Positions 17,801 through 26,182 of a DNA stretch of 64,000 nucleotides are shown here, one piece after another. The notes under the pieces are model-generated. The model searched no databases, was not told the origin of the DNA, and saw nothing but the letters and a program-made list of their open reading frames with translations. How positions within the stretch are numbered: position 1 is the stretch's first letter; every line of letters begins with the position of its first letter. The DNA is taken from positions 558,001 through 622,000 of the forward strand of contig CAWJWD010000006.1 of assembly GCA_963846505.1 (NCBI GenBank), read 5' to 3'. The stretch is from JACVRW01 sp963846505. GTDB lineage: Bacteria; Actinomycetota; Thermoleophilia; Solirubrobacterales; Thermoleophilaceae. A program made the translations under genes and the position numbers.

Positions 17801-19835
17801 GCTGGCGGTGAGCGGACACCCGCCCGATCGCCTCGAAGTAGAGCTGGTCGTTCTCGGCGTTCAGCTCGAAGCTCCCCGAGAGCGCCGCGAGCAGATCGGC
17901 GCCGAGCTTGCGCAGATGCCCGGCGAGCCAGCGGAGCCGCAGCGGATGGCTGGCGAGCAGCACCGCTCGTCCGTGACCGAGCCGCACCGTGTCGATGTCG
18001 AGGAAGTCCTCGAGCGCGGGCAGCGGGCTGTTGGTCGGTACGAGCTCGTCGCGTGCTCGCGCGAGCAGCTCCGCCCATGCGTCGACGTACTCGGACACGC
18101 CGTCGGCGTTGATTCCGCGCGCTGCCCAGTCGTCGAACTCGCGTGCGCGCAGCTCGAGCCATTCGCCCGCGAGGCCCGTCGAGGGCGCGTCCGGTCGAGG
18201 CGGCGCCTCGCGCTCCACGAGCGCGGCGGTCATCTGCCGCGCGCATTCCTCGACGTCCGCGGCCTGCTGGTCGGCATGGGGGACCTGGTGCCCCCGGACC
18301 GAGGCCACGAGCGCCGCGTGTCCGTCCCGATCGTCCGGCGACCAGCGAAAGCGGTAACGCGGCGTCTCCTCGGCCTCGAGCCGCAGCCCCAGGAAGACCG
18401 GCGCCCAGGGATCGTCGAGCACGTCCTCGGCGTCCTGGCCCTCGGTCGGCGCGGGCCACTCGAACGTGGTGAGCTCCTCGCCCAGGACCAGCCTCCAGCC
18501 GTCGCCGAGGGAGCTCTGCTCCGCCACGTCGAGCAGCGTCCGGGCGTAGAGCATCCGGAACACCGCCAGCGACCAGGTTCCGGACTTCGCGGGCGCGGTG
18601 TCGACCTCGAGCCGCAGCTCCGCGTCGTCCGGCAGGTCGTCGGCGTTGACCAGGTGGCGCAGCAGCGCCTGCAGCGGATCGGCCTCGAGCCGGGCGTCGC
18701 GCACCGCCATGCGCTCGACGCGGCGCCGCACGCCCGCGGAGAGCAGGTCGGCGATCGACTCGCCGCCGCTGGTCTCCGCGTCGAGGAGGGCCGCCGCCGC
18801 GTCGGACTCGCCGTCGTCGAGCCCGCCCTCGAGATCGAGGTCGTCGAGCAGCGCCGCCACCTCGTCGTGCCCCAGGAGCTCCCGGCGGACCCTCGTCCCG
18901 AGTCCCTCGCGCCGCCGCGTGTCGTCGAACAGCGCGAACCACCGTGCGAACGGGATCGAGCTGCGCGCCTCGTGCGAGAACGACCTCGCGAAGGCGTGCA
19001 TCTGCCGCTTGAGGCTCGACACGGCCGCCTCGTCCGGCAGGTCCGCGTCGTGGGGGAACGTCACGTCGTCGATGCGCTGCTCGAGGAAGCCGTCCTGGAC
19101 CTGCTTGCCCTTGGGGTCGCGACCGACCGAGCAATGGCGGTTGCGCTCCAGGGCCCGCTCGACGTGTCGCGAATCGTCGAAGAGCCCCGGGTCGGGGAAC
19201 ATCTCGAGCTCCGTGAGCGCCTGGCCGAGGACCTCGTGGACCTCTTCGACGGTCGCCGCCCGTTGCGCTCCGCGCAGCTGGCGACACACCTCGATGAGGT
19301 ACTTCGCCCACAGGCGCAGCGAGATCGGATCGGTCCGGCTGACGCCACGGTGCACGACCGCCGCCTCGACGCCCAAGGCGTCGGGCGGCACGGGCAGGCC
19401 ACCCGGTCCCGCCTGCGCCCAGGCCTCCTCGATCAGCCACGCCATGGGATCCATGGCGACGCCGTCGAGCCGTTCCAGCAGCGACCGGTCGGTCATGCGG
19501 TAGAGCTGTCCGAGCCCCTGACGATCGCTCGCCTCGACCAGCGCGAACAAGACCAGCCCGTCGCGACTGTGGTTGCGGTGCCACGTGAGGCTCCGGTTCG
19601 GCTGCAACCGGAACGGCTCCGGGATCGCGGTCGACGACGACTGGACGTCCACGACCAGCGAGACGGGCGCGGAGGCCCCGGGCAGGACGAACCCGTCGAG
19701 CTCGGCGAGCGCGGCGGCGACCTCCTCCTCGCGGAAGTTCGTCACGACGAGCTTGGGTCCGCCCTCGTCGGTGGACCGAGCCAGCTCCTCGCGGATGCGC
19801 CGCGCCATCACACGGCCGATGATCTCGGCCGTCAC
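14847..19835 (-). CDS. Giant FtsK/HerA-type DNA motor protein, DptH (DndH)-like
   Basis: 1,662 residues from the GTG at 19835, which overlaps the stop of the previous gene (GTGA). The first 1,300 or so residues show no domain I can name. A low-complexity Ala-rich linker at roughly 1265-1310 precedes a C-terminal FtsK/SpoIIIE-like motor: Walker A AGTTGSGKS near 1454-1462, HLIDPKGTELVDF, Walker B WLIVLDEYADLT near 1555-1565, VIVATQRPSADVL, and RVRTGIDSRVILDEAGAEALAGRGDALL. This matches the layout of DptH, the motor of the phosphorothioation-dependent restriction complex DndFGH. It has no transmembrane segments, unlike cell-division FtsK. Assignment to the Dpt family is by order, size and architecture, not by search. 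Confidence 0.75.
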   Translation of the reverse strand: MTAEIIGRVMARRIREELARSTDEGGPKLVVTNFREEEVAAALAELDGFVLPGASAPVSLVVDVQSSSTAIPEPFRLQPNRSLTWHRNHSRDGLVLFALVEASDRQGLGQLYRMTDRSLLERLDGVAMDPMAWLIEEAWAQAGPGGLPVPPDALGVEAAVVHRGVSRTDPISLRLWAKYLIEVCRQLRGAQRAATVEEVHEVLGQALTELEMFPDPGLFDDSRHVERALERNRHCSVGRDPKGKQVQDGFLEQRIDDVTFPHDADLPDEAAVSSLKRQMHAFARSFSHEARSSIPFARWFALFDDTRRREGLGTRVRRELLGHDEVAALLDDLDLEGGLDDGESDAAAALLDAETSGGESIADLLSAGVRRRVERMAVRDARLEADPLQALLRHLVNADDLPDDAELRLEVDTAPAKSGTWSLAVFRMLYARTLLDVAEQSSLGDGWRLVLGEELTTFEWPAPTEGQDAEDVLDDPWAPVFLGLRLEAEETPRYRFRWSPDDRDGHAALVASVRGHQVPHADQQAADVEECARQMTAALVEREAPPRPDAPSTGLAGEWLELRAREFDDWAARGINADGVSEYVDAWAELLARARDELVPTNSPLPALEDFLDIDTVRLGHGRAVLLASHPLRLRWLAGHLRKLGADLLAALSGSFELNAENDQLYFEAIGRVSAHRQPPMLVTGADEVLAAAREFGLHEEYMPIGQERASEAWIGVIDEGAIKSLANTVDSYLSAFPYKQDGLGLLLLVKDGDPRLPERLIREISRSHGDAIVIELHIVAPRAHHQAIALSLSDPAAEGDRDAQLLPRLRLTMHDWPEQFDELLDGLEGRIDLALVPNLFGAQTQLQPKTRPRTASTSGRFDPWLDPASHSAPVADGAGENVSRILLPRTPDPVFEAWSTLSVRRYLQSAVAPETPDNTDYLTLQVTFDRNRTLFERLHGVAHWVVTLDPFVGRDQIDALESPPDVILVRTGLGKNKTHTLVVSSRAGRAFVVPGLERRLRTTLGFATGPECTALAERLYDLARNTVPGITLRALGLGRGLEEILGLTVTRFAVEEQYPIDERGDGFEWWLSLDDHLDWFGGAHRVRADLLRVIARLEGDELALELRIVESKFRRHEDLGAADKQLERSIDLLRSALVPATSGQSPSDAIFWQHELVAALDETSRRSSGQRDLPALRVFGDSSEQTIHRTVSDRVREGTYTITCSGVACALATEASGPRSQALTPGGHPLLRLTRDAVLAILDDIAAERDPAPVASAPSERDVDGEDGGSAASEAVPSTQGAATDAPAAAASVAAAPVAAANGAPVADRSGQGLSSDELEVRYQRVLDAFHEFRVDVDVPDGLRVDQGPGFYLARIVPGAGVAADKLMGRTTDLKLRLGLPQELDVRTYADRGSVVFEIPKLDEERYDVDAEALWERTTLDPKALVVALGEDIGGRAVVVDFSSSDSPHLLVAGTTGSGKSVALETILRGLCRSKSAQELRLHLIDPKGTELVDFDGDEHLEGQIGIDASDAIATLSAAVDEMQRRYAAFKTLRVRDLPAYNDQVDAGERIPWWLIVLDEYADLTADPDEKKELEALLRRLAQKARAAGLHVIVATQRPSADVLSSVVRANLPAQLALRVRTGIDSRVILDEAGAEALAGRGDALLRTARGIVRLQCARVR

Positions 19836-21202
19836 GAGCGAACCTCGGCGTGCACGATCCGCGTCGCGTCGGAGTACTCGGTCAGCAGCCCGAGGCTCGA
19901 GAGCCGGCGCGCGAGGAGCTCGCCGTTCTCCTCGAACTCGGCGGTGTCGATGGCGTCGCCGATCGCCGACCTGCGCGCGGCGCCCTGGTCCACGAGCAGC
20001 CGGTAGCGCCCGAAGAGGACGTCGGTGCAGAAGGCCGTGAAGGGCATGCTCTCGCCCGGTGGGATGCCCGCGGCGACGACCGCCTCGAGCATCGGCAGGC
20101 GCAACGTGAAGTGGCGCGTGCCGGACGGTGCGTTCAACGCGCCGACGGTCCAGAGGGTCGAGGTGAAGAACGACCGAGCGCTCTTGAACGCCGTGTTGGC
20201 ACCGAGGGCGCCGCCGGCGATGCGCCCGTACTCCTCTGCGTCCTCCTGGTCGGCGTCGCCGGCCAGGCGCGTCGCGGTGTGGGCCAGCGCGTGCCCGATC
20301 ATGCCCGGAACCCGCTGCAGCAGCTCCTGCGACGCGCGGCGGATCGTGTTGGGACGCGAGCGGAGGTCGACCGGGACCTCGACCGGATCGAGCTCCAAGA
20401 CGGCCGTCGCGACGTCGAGCTGGTAGCGGGCGACGCAGTAGGGCACCCAGTGCATCAGCAGCTCGACGCGCTTGGCGCGCGTAAGCGAGCTGCGTCCGAC
20501 GACGTTCGCGACCCCGTCGCACAGGGCCGTGGACCAGTGCGCCCCCTCGGGGCGAGCCTCGGCGTTGCCCGCCTGCTCGTCCTCGAAGATCGCGGCGTCG
20601 ACCCGGTCGTGGCTGCGCAGGGCCGATGCCAGGCGCCCCAGCGCGCTCCCCGAGTCCACGACCAGTTCGGTGAGGCCGCGCTCGTTGCGCTCCAGCCGCT
20701 CCTCGTCCGAGTCGCGCCCGAGCATCTTGTATGCCAGACCGCCTCCGCCGCGGAAGGTGTATCGCTCGACGCTGACCTTCCGCCGGCGGTCGACGGCGTC
20801 GTAGTGGATCAGCTCCCCGACGTAGGGGTAGAGCAGCCGCCGCTTGAACGGCTGCCGCACGCGCGCGCCGGGAAACGGCACCGTCAGCGCGTCGACGAGC
20901 GCCGCGAGCGTGGCACGCGTATCGCCTCCCTCGAGCGCCTGCAGCTCCTCCGGGGCGAGCAGGTCCTCCGGCTGGGGCGGCATCCGGCGGGCGAAGTCGT
21001 GGCTGCGCCTCGCATACCTCACGGGCGTCCCGGGTGCGGGCGGCGCCAGGATCCTCGCGCCCTCCGACTCGGCCGCGTCGAGGATCCCGCGCAGGATCGC
21101 CAGCAACTCCAGGGTGACGAAGAAGCCACGGCCGATGTCGGACAACGGCGCTCCGAAGCACTCGGCCACGACCGTCGCCTGGAGACGGCTCGCGCTCGCC
21201 AC
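19832..21202 (-). CDS. Defence-operon protein of unknown function in DptG position
   Basis: 456 residues from a GTG that shares one base with the upstream stop (TAGTG), and ending in a GTGA overlap with the next gene, so all three are translationally coupled. No enzyme motif is visible. Features include SHDFARRMPPQPEDLLAPEE, a conserved-looking MHWVPYCVARYQL segment, FKSARSFFTSTLWTVG and a C-terminal TAFCTDVLFGRYRLLVDQG with a winged-helix-like end (LARRLSSLGLLTEYSDATRIVHAEVRS). Size and place between the DptF-like and DptH-like genes fit DptG (DndG, about 440-460), whose own biochemical role is obscure. A DNA-binding or scaffold role is inference. Confidence 0.65.
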   Translation of the reverse strand: MASASRLQATVVAECFGAPLSDIGRGFFVTLELLAILRGILDAAESEGARILAPPAPGTPVRYARRSHDFARRMPPQPEDLLAPEELQALEGGDTRATLAALVDALTVPFPGARVRQPFKRRLLYPYVGELIHYDAVDRRRKVSVERYTFRGGGGLAYKMLGRDSDEERLERNERGLTELVVDSGSALGRLASALRSHDRVDAAIFEDEQAGNAEARPEGAHWSTALCDGVANVVGRSSLTRAKRVELLMHWVPYCVARYQLDVATAVLELDPVEVPVDLRSRPNTIRRASQELLQRVPGMIGHALAHTATRLAGDADQEDAEEYGRIAGGALGANTAFKSARSFFTSTLWTVGALNAPSGTRHFTLRLPMLEAVVAAGIPPGESMPFTAFCTDVLFGRYRLLVDQGAARRSAIGDAIDTAEFEENGELLARRLSSLGLLTEYSDATRIVHAEVRS

Positions 21203-23046
21203 TAGCCGTCGACCTTCCGGATCACGTTGCCGGTGTCGATGACGAGCCCCTCGAGGCTCCCGTCCCGGACGATCTCGATCTGCTCGTCGTCGTGGGAGCC
21301 GTGCACGAGCGGAGCGAGCGCGCCCGCCATCCGCCGCACCTCGGCGTCGAAGAACACCCGGCCGTTCAGCCCCTCGCCTGCCCGCATCAGGTATTCGAAG
21401 GTCAGCAGGTCCACGTGCAGCGGCTGCACCTCGTCGCCGTCCTCGAGCTCGATGACCACGGTGCGATCGCTCCAGTCGAGCGCGCCGGGCAGGTCTGCGG
21501 GGCGTCCGAGCGATCGCTCCCACGACGCGGACTGCGACTTGACGTCGAGCTTGGTGATGGGTATCCGACGGGCCACGATGCTCGTCGCGGTCGTACCGGC
21601 ACCGAACGCGGGATCCACGAGCAGGAGGTTCCGGCCCCGCCGCGACAGGCGCAGACCCTGGATCGCTTCGATCCCGGCGATCAGCTGATCGCGCAGCCGC
21701 CGGAAGTCCGCGGGCGGGAGGTCGCCGTGGACGACCGCCATGAAGTCGTCGCCGAAGGTGAACCCCAAGCGCTGCAGCGGAGGAGCCGCCCCGTCGTGGG
21801 GAGCGAAGAAGTGGCGCCGACGCATGAATCGAAACAGGGCACGCGTCGCTTGGGCGGCCGTCTTCGCCTGCGCTCGGGTCGTGACGGCGCGCGTCTCGGC
21901 GACGGCCTCGCGCGGGACGAAGGCCCCGTCCTCCTGCCGGCGTTCGGCCGTGAGTCCGTCGTCGACCGTGGGCAGCGCGACGGAGCCCGGGTCGATGAGG
22001 CGGATCTGGCGCAGCGATCGCAGGCCGGTTCGCTGCGACGGCGTCAACCGGTCCCCGAACAGGTTCTGGGAGAACTCGAACTCGTGCTGCCAGTCGGATC
22101 GAATGGCACGCGGGTGGACGTCCGTGCAGCGCAGGCCCCCCGTCAAGCCGTAGGCGACCAGCGTCAGCAGCTCTCGGACGGTGATCACGGCGCCGATCCG
22201 CTCCGCCGTCTGCAGCAGCAGCTCGATCGCCTGCGTCCTCGAGGCACCACGCTGCTCGTCCGACAGCAGTCGATGGTTCTCGTAGATCGGACAGCCGGGC
22301 TTGGCGTCGCAGCGACCGCAGATCGTCCAGCGACGCCCGTCGGTGGCCCATTGCCGAAGCAACTCGCGCGCCATCGGACCCGCCGGCGCCGCGACGCTCT
22401 GGAAGTTGAGGTTGAGCACGACGACGAGCGGGTCGACGTCCAGCCGCCCGGTGGCAAGGCCCTCGTCGAGGCAGTTCCTCACCGGTTCCAGCGCGTCGGA
22501 CGCGCTCGTGAGCGCCGACCTCAACCGCCCCTCGTTGGCGCAGACGACGGTCATCGCGTCGGTCGCCTCGAGCGCACGGACCAGTGCCGCGGCGCCCGCC
22601 TCGGGGGGCAGCTCGCTGAGGTCCTTCACCATGCGCAGCGCGCGTCCGTTGCCGAGATCGACGAGGTCGTGCATGCCGTCGCAGCGAGTCGTCAGCGCCT
22701 CGTTCGCCGCGGCGGTGTCATACCCGTGCAGCTCCAGCAGCTTCGCGCAGAGATGCGTCTTGCCGTGCCCCGCGTCTCCGGTCAGGACGATCAGGCGCCG
22801 CTCGCTCGAGCTGTCGTCGACCACGCCCTCGAGGTAGTCGAGCGCCCGCGTGCGCAGGGACGGGTGGTCGTCGGGATCGACGTATTCCTGGAACAGCGCG
22901 CTCGAGCCCGCGTCCAGCGGCAGGTACTCGTTCAGCCGGGTGACGTGACGGTTGATCTCGTTCGGCAAGGTGCGTTCCGGGCCGCCGGGGACCGGCGACG
23001 TTCGACCCTCGATGCCCGAGGAGCGTACCCATCCGCCCCGATCCAT
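21202..23046 (-). CDS. P-loop ATPase with Cys cluster, DptF (DndF)-like
   Basis: 614 residues from the ATG at 23046; the frame is open to 23079 and GTG/TTG starts nearer EINRHVTRLNEYLPLD are possible. Walker A GDAGHGKTHL lies at about 90-99, AMTVVCANEGRLR at about 164-176 is a probable Walker B/sensor strand, and CGRCDAKPGCPIYENHRLL (Cys 243, 246, 252) is a zinc-ribbon-like cluster. DptF proteins combine a GDSGDGKSHL-type loop with a similar Cys motif, supporting the match. First of the three overlapping genes and 70 bases downstream of the response-regulator gene on the same strand. Presumed NTP-driven sensor or loader of a restriction complex. Confidence 0.72.
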   Translation of the reverse strand: MDRGGWVRSSGIEGRTSPVPGGPERTLPNEINRHVTRLNEYLPLDAGSSALFQEYVDPDDHPSLRTRALDYLEGVVDDSSSERRLIVLTGDAGHGKTHLCAKLLELHGYDTAAANEALTTRCDGMHDLVDLGNGRALRMVKDLSELPPEAGAAALVRALEATDAMTVVCANEGRLRSALTSASDALEPVRNCLDEGLATGRLDVDPLVVVLNLNFQSVAAPAGPMARELLRQWATDGRRWTICGRCDAKPGCPIYENHRLLSDEQRGASRTQAIELLLQTAERIGAVITVRELLTLVAYGLTGGLRCTDVHPRAIRSDWQHEFEFSQNLFGDRLTPSQRTGLRSLRQIRLIDPGSVALPTVDDGLTAERRQEDGAFVPREAVAETRAVTTRAQAKTAAQATRALFRFMRRRHFFAPHDGAAPPLQRLGFTFGDDFMAVVHGDLPPADFRRLRDQLIAGIEAIQGLRLSRRGRNLLLVDPAFGAGTTATSIVARRIPITKLDVKSQSASWERSLGRPADLPGALDWSDRTVVIELEDGDEVQPLHVDLLTFEYLMRAGEGLNGRVFFDAEVRRMAGALAPLVHGSHDDEQIEIVRDGSLEGLVIDTGNVIRKVDG

Positions 23047-23116
23047 ACACAGCCGTGACCGCGTGGGACGATCGCCCACCGCGCCGCCACGGCCGCTGAG
23101 CGCGTGGCCGGCCGGG

Positions 23117-23788
23117 TCAGCGCTCCCGGCGCAGCGGCAGGACGTCGCCGGGTGGTGTGCAGAGCCGGCGCTGGTAGGCGATCGCGACCGCCTCGGCTCG
23201 GCTGCGCGCGGGCAGCTTCTCGAGGATGTGCTCGATGTGCTTGCCGACCGTCTTGGGTGCGATCACCAGCCGCTGGGCGATCGCCCGCTGGTCGAGCCCG
23301 CGCGCGAGCAGCTGCAGCACCTCGAGCTCACGCGCCGTGAGATCGCCGCGCGCACCGCGAGGGGGCCGCTCCTGCGCCGGCTGCGAGGGAGCGACGCGAC
23401 GCAGCACCGCGATCACCCGCGCCAGCAGCTCGCTGCCCTGCAACGGCTTGGCGAGGTAGTCGTCGGCGCCGAGCATCAGCCCCGCCTCGACGTCGGTCGG
23501 CTCGGTGCGGTCGTGGGAGATGAAGATGACCGCGAGCTCGTCGCCGTGCTGATCCTTCAGCTGACGGAAGACCTCGTAGCCGGACATTCCGTCCAGGCGC
23601 ACCTCGAGCAGTACCAGCAGTGGGCGCTCGCCGGCGGACGCGGCGAGCGCCTGCTCGCCCGTCGAGTACGTCTCGACGCGCCACCCACCCCGCGCTAGCA
23701 GGGCCTCTAGGAACTCGCGTTGACCGACATCCGAGTCCACGACCATGATCGGCCCGGCGGACGCGGGGAGCTCTCGGAATCCGTTCAC
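23117..23788 (-). CDS. Atypical LuxR-type response regulator (Glu at the phosphorylation site)
   Basis: 223 residues: receiver domain 12-130, LuxR HTH about 148-210 (LTARELEVLQLLARGLDQRAIAQRL...KTVGKHIEHIL). The receiver keeps the acidic pocket (D18, D20), Ser91 and Lys114 (YLAKPL), but the phospho-acceptor position reads LLEVRLDGMSGYEV, with Glu62 where Asp is expected. Glu often mimics phospho-Asp, so the protein may be constitutively active or controlled differently. No histidine kinase gene is adjacent. It is the first gene on the strand leading into the DptFGH-like operon, so it may control or simply precede it. Confidence 0.87.
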   Translation of the reverse strand: MNGFRELPASAGPIMVVDSDVGQREFLEALLARGGWRVETYSTGEQALAASAGERPLLVLLEVRLDGMSGYEVFRQLKDQHGDELAVIFISHDRTEPTDVEAGLMLGADDYLAKPLQGSELLARVIAVLRRVAPSQPAQERPPRGARGDLTARELEVLQLLARGLDQRAIAQRLVIAPKTVGKHIEHILEKLPARSRAEAVAIAYQRRLCTPPGDVLPLRRER

Positions 23789-23949
23789 TCTCTCCCCCGT
23801 AAAACGATGGTATGTCCGCTCGACCCTAAACGGTCAAAGGACTCCGATTCAAGGGGGAAAATTGCATTGCATTCGATCGGGTGCACGATCTGGACGCATG
23901 GGCGCGGCTGGCAGCGAGCCGGCGGGTCCCGGCGGTAGGCTGCCGCGCG
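23789..23949. promoter_or_regulatory. Divergent promoter region with AT-rich core
   Basis: 161 bases between the response regulator (leftward) and the MFS exporter (rightward). The segment around 23850-23880 (GGGGGAAAATTGCATTGCAT) is strikingly AT-rich for this genome and contains TTGCATTGCAT, a short tandem TTGCA/TGCAT repeat. Probably holds both promoters; no consensus element can be fixed by eye. Confidence 0.4.
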
Positions 23950-25401
23950 ATGGAAGCTGGCGACGCAGCCTCCTCGCCATCTGACGGCATCGACCGTCGC
24001 GCTCGGCTGGCGCTGGTCGCGATGGGCTTGGCGGTGCTGATCATCGCCAACGACTTCACCGCCCTGAGCGTCGCGCTGCCGGCGATCGAGCAGGACCTCG
24101 ACTCGGACTTGTCGACCGTGCAGTGGGTGATCAACGCCTACGCGCTCGTGTTCGGCGTGCTGATCGTCACCGGCGGCAAGCTCGCCGACATGTTCGGCCG
24201 GCGGCGGATCTTCTTCGTGGGCGCCGGCGTCTTCGCCGCCTTCTCGCTGCTCGGCGGCCTCGCGCAGAGCGACCTCTGGCTGATCGCCTGCCGGGCGCTG
24301 ATGGGCATCGGCGGCGCGATGATGTGGCCGGCGATCCTCGGCATGACGTTCGCGATCCTGCCCGAGTCCAAGGCGGGGCTGGCGGGCGGGCTGATCATGG
24401 GCGCGGCGGGCTTCGGCAACGCGGTCGGTCCGCTGATCGGCGGCCTGCTCACCGACGAGCTGTCCTGGCGCTGGATCTTCTTCCTCAACCTGCCGATCGC
24501 CGCCTTCGGCGTGCTCGCCACGCTGAAGGCGATCCCCGCCGACGAGCCGGACGGCGCGCGCGAGCGGCTCGACTACGGCGGCGTCGCGACGCTCTCGCTC
24601 GGGCTCGTCTGCTTCCTGCTCGCGCTCGACCAGTCGACCGACTGGGGCTGGGGCGATCCACGCGTGGCCGGCTTCGTCGTCGCGTCGGTGGTGCTGCTGA
24701 TCGCGTTCGGGCTGACCGAGCGACGCGTCGGACCCCGAGCGCTGGTGCCGCGCGACGTGATCGCCAACCGCGACTTCGCGGGCGCCTGCCTGGCCGTGCT
24801 GCTGATCTCCGCCTGCTTCTTCGCCGCGCTGCTGTACCTGCCGCAGTTCATGACCAAGGCGCTCGGCTACTCGGCGCTCGAGGGTGGGCTGGGGCTGCTG
24901 CCGATGATGGGCACGTTCGCGCTCGTGTCGTTCTGCGCGGGGCCGCTCTACAACCGCATCGGCGCGAAGGCGACGGTGTCGGCCGGCGCCGCCTGCATCG
25001 CCGCGGGGATGTTCCTGCTGTCGTCGATCGACCTCGGCGACGACTTCGCCGCGCTCGTCCCCGGGATGGTCGTGCTCGGGATCGGCGTCGGCCTCTTCTA
25101 CTCCTCGGTCACGACCGCGGGCGTGACCGCGCTCGAGGCCTCGCGCAGCGGTCTGGCCGGCGGCATCGTCTACATGTTCCAGGTCGCCGGCGGCTCGATC
25201 GGGCTGGGCATGAACACCGCGATCGTGGCCGCCTCCGGCGGCTCGCTGGCGAGCTTCGCCGGTGGCATCGGGGACGCGTTCCTCGTCGACGCCGCGCTGG
25301 CGGCGCTGTCGCTGCTGGTCGCGCTGCTGTTCGTCGGCGGCCAGCCGGCGCGGCACGTCCTGCACGTGCGCCACCCGCTGCTGCGGCGCGCGCACGGCTA
25401 G
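23950..25401 (+). CDS. MFS transporter, DHA2 (EmrB/QacA) drug:H+ antiporter family
   Basis: 483 residues from the ATG at 23950, with about 14 hydrophobic segments. DHA2 markers: FTALSVALPAIEQDLDSDLSTVQWVINAYAL (motif D1 region), GGKLADMFGRRRIFFVGAGVF (motif A), RALMGIGGAMMWPAILGM (motif B), and AGFGNAVGPLIGGLLTDELSWRWIFFLNLPI (motif C, antiporter). It likely exports lipophilic compounds. It is transcribed away from the response regulator at 23117-23788 and is convergent with the GAP-family gene. Confidence 0.9.
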   Translation: MEAGDAASSPSDGIDRRARLALVAMGLAVLIIANDFTALSVALPAIEQDLDSDLSTVQWVINAYALVFGVLIVTGGKLADMFGRRRIFFVGAGVFAAFSLLGGLAQSDLWLIACRALMGIGGAMMWPAILGMTFAILPESKAGLAGGLIMGAAGFGNAVGPLIGGLLTDELSWRWIFFLNLPIAAFGVLATLKAIPADEPDGARERLDYGGVATLSLGLVCFLLALDQSTDWGWGDPRVAGFVVASVVLLIAFGLTERRVGPRALVPRDVIANRDFAGACLAVLLISACFFAALLYLPQFMTKALGYSALEGGLGLLPMMGTFALVSFCAGPLYNRIGAKATVSAGAACIAAGMFLLSSIDLGDDFAALVPGMVVLGIGVGLFYSSVTTAGVTALEASRSGLAGGIVYMFQVAGGSIGLGMNTAIVAASGGSLASFAGGIGDAFLVDAALAALSLLVALLFVGGQPARHVLHVRHPLLRRAHG

Positions 25402-25406
25402 CGCGC

Positions 25407-26063
25407 TCAGAGCAGTGCGTGCAGGCCCGCCGCGCCGAGCAGCGCGGCGAAGCCGAAGCAGAGCGCGGCCGCGATCGCCTGCCTGTGCGTCGTGAAGAAG
25501 CCGCTGAGGCGGTCGAGCGGCGCCTGCGCGCGCTCGCCCAGGGCCATGACCACGAGCGGCGGTCCGTAGGCGGGCAGCAACGCGATCGCGAACAGCAGGA
25601 CCAGCGCAAGCGCCCGCGCTCCGTCGCTCGCGTCCGAGATCCCGATCTCGTGCATCGCCGGGAAGTAGAGGACGAGGCTGGAGAAGTTGGTCGCCATCAG
25701 GCCCACCCCGAAGGCGAACGCACGGCCGAGGTGGGGCCGGTCGTCCTCGTGGCGCTTGGGCTTGGGCGGGTCGCCGCGGTGACGCAGCGCACGCACGCCG
25801 AGCCCGACGAGCAGCAGCGCGGCGACGAGCTTCACGATCCCGCCCGCGCGCGAAGGGCTGTCCGAGCCGCCCGTGCCCGCCGCGACCGCGAGCGCGAGCA
25901 CGCTCACGCCGACGAGCACGATCGCGGCGCCGCCGGCCAGCGCCCATGCGCGTGCGAGCGGGCGCGTCGTGGCGGTCAGCTGCAACAGCTGCGCGGCGAC
26001 GATCGTGGGCGTGACCGCGGCGCCCAGCGCCAGCGGAAGCACGATCGCAAGCAGCTTTCCCAT
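25407..26063 (-). CDS. GAP/Sap-family (LysE-like) membrane protein
   Basis: 218 residues from the ATG at 26063 (in-frame upstream start at 26102 possible). Six predicted membrane helices; starts LLAIVLPLALGAAVTPTIVAAQLLQL and contains GLMATNFSSLVLYFPAMHEI and LLPAYGPPLVVMAL, typical of PF11139 proteins that in mycobacteria help move glycolipids and sulfolipids to the surface. A charged cytoplasmic loop (RHRGDPPKPKRHEDD) sits mid-protein. Divergent from the glycosyltransferase gene, a plausible envelope-lipid pairing but without direct evidence. Confidence 0.8.
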   Translation of the reverse strand: MGKLLAIVLPLALGAAVTPTIVAAQLLQLTATTRPLARAWALAGGAAIVLVGVSVLALAVAAGTGGSDSPSRAGGIVKLVAALLLVGLGVRALRHRGDPPKPKRHEDDRPHLGRAFAFGVGLMATNFSSLVLYFPAMHEIGISDASDGARALALVLLFAIALLPAYGPPLVVMALGERAQAPLDRLSGFFTTHRQAIAAALCFGFAALLGAAGLHALL

Positions 26064-26182
26064 CGTCAGGCGGTTTCCGCCCGCGGTGGCGACTTCCTGC
26101 ACGAGCGCAGGCCGCCGTGCCCGGCCCCCTAGACTGGACCGCTGCCTTCCCGGAACCCGCTCCCGGGGCGAGCGCGAGCACG

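Noticed and set aside
14571..20006. A 1,811-codon open frame on the plus strand opposite the DptH-like gene
   Set aside because: It is antisense to a gene with clear motifs and start/stop coupling. Its translation is rich in Arg, Val, Leu, Gly and Asp with no domain, as expected for the complementary frame of GC-rich coding DNA.
14388..23046. BREX, Pgl, Zorya or Wadjet system
   Set aside because: No PglZ, methyltransferase, Mot-like or SMC-like protein is encoded; the FtsK motor plus ATPase order fits DptFGH instead.
13418..23788. Genomic island integrated at tRNA-Phe
   Set aside because: The tRNA 3' end is not repeated anywhere I could see, no integrase gene is present, and codon use of the operon looks like the surroundings.
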